Shown piece by piece: positions 41,581 through 46,847 of a DNA stretch of 46,847 bases. The stretch is from contig QZJD01000063.1 in assembly GCA_003604995.1 (NCBI GenBank), positions 1 to 46,847 on the forward strand, written 5' to 3'. Each line of letters starts with the position of its first letter. Position 1 is the first letter of the stretch. The translations under genes and the position numbers were made by a program. Origin of the DNA: Desulfobulbus sp. (GTDB taxonomy: Bacteria; Desulfobacterota; Desulfobulbia; Desulfobulbales; Desulfobulbaceae). The notes under the pieces were generated by a model that was not told the origin of the DNA, searched no databases, and was given only the letters and a program-made list of their open reading frames with translations.

Positions 41581-42140
41581 CGACCTACCTGGCCGAACGC
41601 GACACGCTGGTAGCTCGTTATGCCAACGAGCGCGAGCAGAATCGTATCCCGGTCGAGATTGCCCCGGGGAAGAAGATTACCCTCAGCACCGGTGAACACA
41701 GCGAACTGATCAGGGCAATCATCGAGGAATTCGCCCCCCGCTTCGCGCCGGGCAGCCTGCTGGTCTATGCGGGGGACACCGGCGACAAGTGGGGCTACTT
41801 CGACGCCGCTCTGCTGGTCGAGTTGGGTGTCACCATTGATTCCCACGCCAAGATGCCCGACGTGGTATTGCATTACACCGAGAGAAACTGGCTGCTGCTG
41901 GTGGAGTCCGTCACCAGTCACGGGCCGGTCGACGGCAAGCGGCATGCCGAGCTTGCCGGGCTGTTTGCCGGCGCCACCGCTGGGCTGGTCTATGTGACAG
42001 CCTTCCCGAATCGAGCGGTTATGGCGCGATATCTCCCTGAAATTGCCTGGGAAACAGAGGTGTGGGTAGCGGACGCGCCGTCACATCTGATTCATTTTAA
42101 TGGCGAACGGTTTCTTGGCCCATACAATGTGTCTGAATAA
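41577..42140 (+). CDS. BsuBI/PstI-family restriction endonuclease, C-terminal catalytic part
   Basis: This part has 187 residues from TTG 41577 (overlap TTGA with the stop of the N-part). It contains the catalytic core: SLLVYAGDTGDKWGYFDAALLVELGV, KMPDVVLHY, LLLVESVTSHGPVDGKRHAEL and ETEVWVADAPSHLIHFNG. The D...E-x-K-like residues of the PD-(D/E)xK fold are present. Upstream in the same frame the codons W-Q-S-K precede TTG. They fit the family sequence after the RSFG of the other frame, so a one-base shift between 41560 and 41570 would rejoin the halves. Confidence 0.85.
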   Translation: MTTYLAERDTLVARYANEREQNRIPVEIAPGKKITLSTGEHSELIRAIIEEFAPRFAPGSLLVYAGDTGDKWGYFDAALLVELGVTIDSHAKMPDVVLHYTERNWLLLVESVTSHGPVDGKRHAELAGLFAGATAGLVYVTAFPNRAVMARYLPEIAWETEVWVADAPSHLIHFNGERFLGPYNVSE

Positions 42141-42186
42141 TGTGCCGCATCGGGAGGCGATTGCGTTGTCCCCCATTGCCGCCGGT

Positions 42187-42223
42187 GAGGATTCGCGTTA
42201 AAGGGTAAGTAACCCGCATCCTC
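42187..42223 (+). other. structured leader or hairpin before the fumarase gene
   Basis: GAGGAT (42187) pairs with ATCCTC (42218-42223). Inside, GCG/CGC and GGT/ACC extend an imperfect stem of about 12 bp. It lies 33 bp before the fumarase alpha start and after the restriction gene. It could be a terminator-like or leader structure; no T-run follows. Confidence 0.4.
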
Positions 42224-42255
42224 GTAAGAGCCTACCAAAGAGCAAAGGTGTTTCA

Positions 42256-43092
42256 ATGCGTACCATTGATGCAAATATGGTGACCGAAGCGGTCAAGGAC
42301 ATGGCCGTGGCCGCGGCCCATCATCTGGAGCCGGATATTCTCGATGGGCTGCTGGCGGCCCGGGACCGGGAGACTTCGCCCCTGGCGAAGAACGTCCTCG
42401 ACCTGCTCCTGGTCAATGCCGACATTGCCAGCCGGGAGATGATTCCGGTCTGCCAGGATACCGGCATCTGCACGGTCTTCGTCACCCTGGGCCAGGAGGT
42501 GCGGGTGGCGGGCGACCTGCAGGCGGCGATCCAGGAGGGGGTGGGGCTGGGCTATGCGGAAGGGTATCTGCGCAAGTCGGTTTGCGACCCGGTGGAGCGG
42601 GTCAACACCGGTACCAATCTGCCGGCGGTGGTCCATGTGGAATTGGTGTCCGGCGAGGAATGCCGGATCGCCTTCCTGCCCAAGGGCTGCGGAAGTGAGA
42701 ACATGAGCGGTCTCAGGATGCTGCCGCCGTCGGCCGGCATCCCCGGGGCCATGGATTATATCGTCGAGACGGTGGTCAAGGCCGGGCCCAATCCCTGCCC
42801 CCCCCTGGTGGTGGGGGTGGGCATCGGCGGCACCTTTGAGCGGGCCGCGTTCATGGCCAAGAAGGTCCTGCTTCGTCCCGTGGGCGAGCCGAGCACCCGC
42901 GAGGATGTTGCCCGCATCGAGGCCGAGTTGCTCGCCCGGATCAACGAGCAGGGCCGGGGGGTGCTTGGCCTGGGGGGCTGCAATACCGCCCTGGCCGTGC
43001 ACGTGGACACCTTCCCGACCCACATCGCCAGCCTGCCGGTGGCAGTCAATATCCAGTGCCACTCCCACCGGCACAAGCAGGTTATTCTGTAG
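42256..43092 (+). CDS. class I fumarate hydratase, alpha subunit (TtdA-like)
   Basis: This 278-residue 4Fe-4S hydro-lyase subunit has three cluster cysteines in PVCQDTGICTVF, LPKGCGSENMSGL and LGGCNTALAVH. It interconverts fumarate and malate with the beta subunit; tartrate dehydratase is the alternative in this family. Start ATG 42256 with AAAGGTG upstream. The beta subunit is encoded 146 bp downstream after a repeat tract. In sulfate reducers this enzyme works in the TCA-type or propionate pathway. Confidence 0.93.
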   Translation: MRTIDANMVTEAVKDMAVAAAHHLEPDILDGLLAARDRETSPLAKNVLDLLLVNADIASREMIPVCQDTGICTVFVTLGQEVRVAGDLQAAIQEGVGLGYAEGYLRKSVCDPVERVNTGTNLPAVVHVELVSGEECRIAFLPKGCGSENMSGLRMLPPSAGIPGAMDYIVETVVKAGPNPCPPLVVGVGIGGTFERAAFMAKKVLLRPVGEPSTREDVARIEAELLARINEQGRGVLGLGGCNTALAVHVDTFPTHIASLPVAVNIQCHSHRHKQVIL

Positions 43093-43193
43093 GCGGAAGG
43101 CTGTCAGGCTGAAGACTGTTAGATTGAAGACCGACGGCGGAAGAATATTGACGACCAGGGGTGGAACAAGTGATGCAAAATTCATTCAGCCTG

Positions 43194-43227
43194 TAACCTA
43201 ACCACCTAAACCCCTAAACCCCTAACC
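43194..43227. repeat. telomere-like CCCCTAAA tract, G-rich on the minus strand
   Basis: The tract reads AACCTAACCACCTAAACC and continues CCTAAACCCCTAACC, giving runs GGTTAGGGGTTTAGGGG on the minus strand. Four or more G-runs are close enough for a quadruplex. It ends 11 bp before the fumarase beta start, where a ribosome-binding site would be expected. Confidence 0.7.
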
Positions 43228-43238
43228 ATTTAATTGCC

Positions 43239-43817
43239 ATGTCTCTTCTTCGCTCGCCCCTCAATCTTGCTGATTTCAAAGCGGTCTCGCTGCCGCTCAC
43301 CGATGACGTTTCGGCCGAACTGCACGCCGGCGACCTGGTGCTTTTGACCGGCACCCTGTATACCGGCCGCGACCAGACCCACCGCCGGCTCTGCGCCCTG
43401 CTGGACGAGGGGCGCGAACTGCCGGTGGACCTGGCCGGCCAGCTCCTCTACTATGTCGGGCCCAGTCCGGCCCGGCCCGGCCGGGTCATCGGCGCGGCCG
43501 GACCCACCACCAGCTATCGGATGGATGCCTATACCCCCCGGCTCCTTGAACTCGGCCTGAAGGCCACCCTGGGCAAGGGGGCAAGGACGCAGCCGGTCAG
43601 GGAGGCGATGCGGAAGCATGGCGCGCTGTATCTTGCCGCTTTCGGCGGCGCCGGCGCTCTGCTTTCCCAGTGCGTCAAAGCGGTTGAGCTGGTGGCCTTT
43701 GCCGACGCCGGCCCGGAGGCCATGTTCCGCTTCGAGGTATGCGATTTCCCGGCGGTGGTGATCAACGACCTCGAAGGGCGCGATTATTATGAGGAGATTG
43801 CCCGGCACAGCGAGTGA
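43239..43817 (+). CDS. class I fumarate hydratase, beta subunit (TtdB-like)
   Basis: This 192-residue C-terminal fumarase domain has LHAGDLVLLTGTLYTGRDQTHRRL, VGPSPARPGRVIGAAGPTTSYRMDAYTPRLLELGL and AYLAAFGGAGALLSQ-type residues. It provides the substrate-binding half of the two-subunit enzyme. Start ATG 43239 has no visible Shine-Dalgarno sequence because the C-rich repeat occupies that position. No other start gives a complete domain. Confidence 0.93.
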   Translation: MSLLRSPLNLADFKAVSLPLTDDVSAELHAGDLVLLTGTLYTGRDQTHRRLCALLDEGRELPVDLAGQLLYYVGPSPARPGRVIGAAGPTTSYRMDAYTPRLLELGLKATLGKGARTQPVREAMRKHGALYLAAFGGAGALLSQCVKAVELVAFADAGPEAMFRFEVCDFPAVVINDLEGRDYYEEIARHSE

Positions 43818-44021
43818 CGGCGATCGTGGCCTCGGCATCTCGCATCTGATTAAAATTGCAGCGGGTTGCAGCAGCTGATGCTCTGATGTCTGACTTTTGT
43901 CTTGTTATTAATTATTGACGAAAGCCCTTTCCAGTGGCATTGTTGATGATTATTGTTTCGCAATAACCTGGTAAGTTGCTGAAATCTCAGTGGCGGATGC
44001 CTTGTATTTTGAGTTTTTGCA

Positions 44022-44040
44022 ATGTTATCAAGATGTTATC
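44022..44040. promoter_or_regulatory. direct repeat ATGTTATC upstream of the FecR-domain gene
   Basis: ATGTTATC occurs at 44022-44029 and 44033-44040, an 11-bp phase, about 70 bp before the start codon. One-helical-turn spacing suits an activator or repressor site. The rest of the 293-bp gap (43818-44110) shows no gene. Confidence 0.35.
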
Positions 44041-44110
44041 CTTTGACCAATCTGAACAACGTTTTCCCCGCTTTGCGTCCTCCCCGGCGGGAATTTCCAG
44101 GTGATTTGCC

Positions 44111-46168
44111 ATGAAGAAAACACAATACCTGATAATGGTTGCGGTGCTGGTTGTTGCGCAGGCGTTTGCCTCCTCCGCCTCGGCGGATCTCGGGTTCATG
44201 CGGATCAATCTCATCGAAAATGAATTGCAGATCAGGACGCCGGAGGCGGGCGAGTGGTCATATGCCGCCATCAACACCCCCCTGGACGTGGGTGATGAGT
44301 TGTGGGTTCCGCAGGGCGGAAGAGCGGAGTTGCAGCTGAACAACGGTTCCTATATCAGGCTTGACGGCAACTCGGCCTTGCAGATCCTGTCCATGGATCA
44401 GGATTCCTCCCAGTTGTATCTGCCCCAGGGTAATGCCTATATTTATTACGATGCCCCCAGGGGCAGCGTCATCCAGATCGATACCCCCGACGCCTCGACC
44501 CGTGCCTTTGATCGGGCGGTCTTCAGCATCGGCATATCTTCATCCTACACCGATGTGCGCGTCCACAAGGGATACGTGCTGACCGAAAACCGGATCGGCG
44601 AGATCAGGGTCAACGCCGGTAATATGGTTTCCCTCGGCCAGGATACGAATGGCGAAATCGGACCCCTCGGCTATGCCAGTGACTGGGAGAGGTGGAATCA
44701 CGGACGGGACGAGAGGCTGTATGATGCCCGGCGCTCGCAGAGCGTTCGCTACCTGCCTTCGGAACTGCGGACCTATTATTCTGATTTCGACAATCACGGC
44801 CGATGGGTTCATGCCCCTGACTATGGCTATGTCTGGACGCCCACCACCTATATCAGCGCGAGCTGGACTCCCTACCGGCACGGCCGCTGGATCTGGCGCG
44901 GCGGCGATTACGTTTGGCTCGCGTACGAGCCCTGGGGGTGGGCTCCCTATCATTACGGCCGATGGGCTTTTGTGGTCAATGTCGGCTGGTGCTGGGTTCC
45001 GCCGCTTCCCGGCTCGGTGTACTGGGGGCCGGGGTATGTCGGCTGGATTCGGACCATGGATTATGTGGGATGGGTGCCCCTGGCTCCCGGGGAAATCTAT
45101 TATGGTCGCGGCCATTATGGCCGGCACAGCGTCAACATTGTCAATGTCAATATCAACGAGGTCCATTTTACCAATGTGTACCGGAATGTTCATGTCCATA
45201 ACGGATCGATTCTGGTCAAGCATCAGGCTTTTCGCAGCGGTGTGTATGAGAGCGGGCTGGTGGATGCCAACATCCGCGACAAGGTCTTTACCAGAAACAA
45301 TATGATTCCCGGGCCCCCGGATGTTAAACCGGCAAGGAAGGGGCTGTTGGTGGGCGGCAGGGAGATCCCCGGGGACAAGCGGCCGCCGCAACCTCTCCGG
45401 CTCCAGAAGGATATCGGGTCCAAAAAAATGCTCCGCCTGGTCAAGGAGCCCAATCAGTCGGTTTTCAGGCCCGGACAGGGGCCGGCAAGCCTTCCCTTGA
45501 AAAAGGTTGGCAAGGCGCGTCCCGCGGGTCAGGGAAAGCCTGCTCTTGAAAAGATTCAGCATGATTTGTCCCGGCCGGTGCAGCCGATGACCCAGCCGCG
45601 CCCGGTGCAGCCGCGGGACAGGGAACAGCCGCGCGGACCGATGGACGCGGGCAAGGGCCGTGGCGACGACAGCCGCAAACAGTTCCAGCCGCCCCCGCCA
45701 TCCCGGCCGGTGCAGCCGATGGCCCAGCCGCGCCCGGTACAGCCGCGGGACAGGGAACAGCCGCGCGGACCGATGGACGCGGGCAAGGGGCGTGGCGACG
45801 ACAGCCGCAAGCAGTTCCAGCCGCCCCCGCCATCCCGGCCGGTGCAGCCGATGGCCCAGCCACGTCCGGTGCAGCCGCGGGACAGGGAACAGCCGCACGG
45901 ACCGATGATGGACGCGGGCAAGGGGCGTGGCGACGACAGCCGCAAGCAGTTCCAGCAGCCTCCGCCATCCCGGCCGGTACAGCCGATGACCCAGCCGCGT
46001 CCGGTCCAGCCGCAACCGCGAGAGGTGCCGGGTAAACCGGTTGAACCGCGGAAAGGAGCAAATGGAAAAAATGAGAAGGGGCAAGCGGAGCAGCCTGCGT
46101 TGCCCTTAGGGCAACAGCCGGCCCCGCCTCAGAGAAATGATTATAGAATAAAGGGACAGGCCAGGTAG
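44111..46168 (+). CDS. exported FecR-domain / DUF6600 protein with C-terminal tandem repeats
   Basis: This 685-residue protein has a signal peptide (residues 1-25). A FecR-type beta domain follows (about 30-190; ELQLNNGSYIRLDGNSALQI, VRVHKGYVLTENRIGEIRV). Next is a Trp/Gly/Tyr-rich DUF6600 region with repeats such as WTPYRHGRWIWRGGDYVW and WAPYHYGRWAFV. Last comes a Pro/Gln/Arg-rich low-complexity tail with three 44-residue repeats. DUF6600 function is unknown; the basic, proline-rich tail could contact the cell wall or other envelope polymers. Start ATG 44111 with AGGTGA upstream. Flanked by long gaps, it is probably monocistronic. Confidence 0.88.
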   Translation: MKKTQYLIMVAVLVVAQAFASSASADLGFMRINLIENELQIRTPEAGEWSYAAINTPLDVGDELWVPQGGRAELQLNNGSYIRLDGNSALQILSMDQDSSQLYLPQGNAYIYYDAPRGSVIQIDTPDASTRAFDRAVFSIGISSSYTDVRVHKGYVLTENRIGEIRVNAGNMVSLGQDTNGEIGPLGYASDWERWNHGRDERLYDARRSQSVRYLPSELRTYYSDFDNHGRWVHAPDYGYVWTPTTYISASWTPYRHGRWIWRGGDYVWLAYEPWGWAPYHYGRWAFVVNVGWCWVPPLPGSVYWGPGYVGWIRTMDYVGWVPLAPGEIYYGRGHYGRHSVNIVNVNINEVHFTNVYRNVHVHNGSILVKHQAFRSGVYESGLVDANIRDKVFTRNNMIPGPPDVKPARKGLLVGGREIPGDKRPPQPLRLQKDIGSKKMLRLVKEPNQSVFRPGQGPASLPLKKVGKARPAGQGKPALEKIQHDLSRPVQPMTQPRPVQPRDREQPRGPMDAGKGRGDDSRKQFQPPPPSRPVQPMAQPRPVQPRDREQPRGPMDAGKGRGDDSRKQFQPPPPSRPVQPMAQPRPVQPRDREQPHGPMMDAGKGRGDDSRKQFQQPPPSRPVQPMTQPRPVQPQPREVPGKPVEPRKGANGKNEKGQAEQPALPLGQQPAPPQRNDYRIKGQAR
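45571..46010 (+). repeat. 132-bp coding tandem repeat, three full units and a partial one
   Basis: Units start at 45571, 45703, 45835 and 45970 (periods 132, 132 and 135; the third has one extra Met codon). Each encodes 44 residues starting RPVQPMxQPRPVQPRDREQP and ending in a Lys/Arg-rich and polyproline stretch. Units are nearly identical in DNA, so the array expanded recently and may vary in copy number between strains. Confidence 0.95.
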
Positions 46169-46281
46169 CCAGGCAGGGCGGCGATGCTCTCTGCTGCCGG
46201 GAATTTTGCGATTAAAAAACGGCCAAAGGCGGCGGAAAACAGGCCGCGTGCACAAAAGCTGCTTTATTTGTCAATAAGCAC

Positions 46282-46656
46282 TTAATGCCAGCGGGGGAGC
46301 AGCACCAGCAGCCAGATCGCCACCACATTGGCAAGGCTGATGAAAACGGCCGCCGAGCCGATGTCTTTGGCCCGGCCGGAGAGTTCGTGCTGTTCGCTGC
46401 CGATCCGGTCCACCACCGCTTCGATGGCGCTATTCAGGAGTTCGGTGATCAGGACCAGCGACAAGCTGCCTATGAGGAGTGCCCGCTCGGTTCCGGTCTC
46501 GCCGAGCCAGAGGGCGAGCGGGGCCAGCACCAGGCAGAGGCCGGCTTCCTGGCGGAAGGCGGCTTCATTGTGCAGGGCCGCCCGCAGCCCTGACATTGAC
46601 CAGCCAAACGCCCGCCACACTCGCCGAAGCCCCTGGCCGCTGGCCTTTGCTCCCAT
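46282..46656 (-). CDS. dgkA: diacylglycerol kinase (DgkA)
   Basis: This 124-residue protein has three membrane helices. It holds the DgkA signature ITELLNSAIEAVVDRIG and KDIGSAAVFISL; the conserved N-terminal Glu region reads HNEAAFRQE. It phosphorylates diacylglycerol (or undecaprenol in some bacteria) in the inner membrane for lipid recycling. Start ATG 46656 with AGGGAGA upstream. It is convergent with the FecR-domain gene. Confidence 0.93.
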   Translation of the reverse strand: MGAKASGQGLRRVWRAFGWSMSGLRAALHNEAAFRQEAGLCLVLAPLALWLGETGTERALLIGSLSLVLITELLNSAIEAVVDRIGSEQHELSGRAKDIGSAAVFISLANVVAIWLLVLLPRWH

Positions 46657-46749
46657 CGTCGACTCTCCCTGTCCCCGCCGCCCGGACGGATTGCTTGATG
46701 CCCCCGCGCCTGCTCTCGGCCGCGATCATCCGATTTCGTGATGTTCTCA

Positions 46750-46847
46750 GAGCCTCTTTCAAAATGACCACCTGCTCCGATCGGCTAAAAATCTCCTGGA
46801 CGGCGTCTTCCTTGTGAAATCGTCCTCACCGTAGCGCTGCTACGCTT
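46750..46847. mobile_element. second copy of the MITE-like element, cut by the window edge
   Basis: From GAGCCTCTTTCAAAATGA onward the sequence matches the reverse complement of the right end of the 35322-35498 element, at roughly 80 percent over 98 bp. The match includes CCGATCGG, GGCGGCGTCTTC-like and GTAGCGCTGCTACGCTT segments. The other terminus and any target duplication lie outside the window. Confidence 0.85.

Noticed and set aside
39711-42140. Avoidance of CTGCAG as evidence for PstI-like specificity
   Set aside because: CTGCAG occurs repeatedly in the window, including inside the methyltransferase gene near 39737, so no avoidance is visible and specificity stays open.
44540-46084. 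514-codon frame antisense to the FecR-domain gene
   Set aside because: It is low-complexity, driven by the 132-bp repeats, and lies opposite a protein with a signal peptide and known domains.

Overview
The window looks like chromosomal DNA of a GC-rich anaerobic deltaproteobacterium (Desulfobacterota). A Desulfobulbales-like sulfur-metabolising organism is my best guess. This is inferred from gene content: a small siroheme sulfite-reductase-like protein, a NapH/NapG-type polyferredoxin, c-type cytochromes, a two-subunit class I fumarase and a yebC-ruvC-ruvA-ruvB-panB block. No rRNA, tRNA or CRISPR array was seen.

Region 1 (1-8.2 kb): a 14-bp minisatellite is followed by a copper/redox-flavoured cluster. 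Two divergent transcription units share a promoter region with a perfect palindrome at 3038-3054. To the left lie an exported beta-propeller-like protein with one C-terminal heme motif and an FtsX-type permease. To the right lie an ABC ATPase, a TlpA-like lipoprotein, NosL, a small Met/His-rich anchored protein, a second FtsX permease with its ATPase, and a polytopic membrane protein with a CPFC motif. No nosZ is present, so NosL probably serves another metalloenzyme. This cluster is the best candidate for an undescribed system.

Region 2 (8.3-20 kb): a RegA/RegB (PrrA/PrrB) redox two-component pair is followed by about 1 kb of intergenic DNA with a duplicated hairpin element. Next come a SmtB/CadC-type ArsR sensor with a visible operator and its metal-efflux permease, an L,D-transpeptidase, a monoheme cytochrome c, an orphan FeoA, the remnant of a REP-associated (Y1) transposase, envelope proteins and a UshA-like 5'-nucleotidase.

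Region 3 (20-33 kb): a PhnD-like periplasmic binding protein is paired with a large hybrid sensor kinase. On the minus strand a long run follows: DUF4019, Tat-exported DUF362, a NapH-NapG fusion with an internal twin-arginine motif, then a siroheme/4Fe-4S protein tightly coupled to a MacA-MacB-TolC type efflux pump. The pump operon is preceded by a palindrome that closely matches the ArsR operator at 11.4 kb, which suggests shared metal control.

Region 4 (33-47 kb): mostly housekeeping genes (a thioredoxin-like protein, CCA nucleotidyltransferase, rlmE, yebC, ruvC, ruvA, ruvB, panB, fumarase and dgkA). They are interrupted by a MITE-like element inserted at the rlmE stop codon with a 4-bp target duplication (second copy at the window edge), simple-repeat islands, a BsuBI/PstI-family restriction-modification system whose nuclease is split in two, and a FecR/DUF6600 protein with a 132-bp coding tandem repeat.
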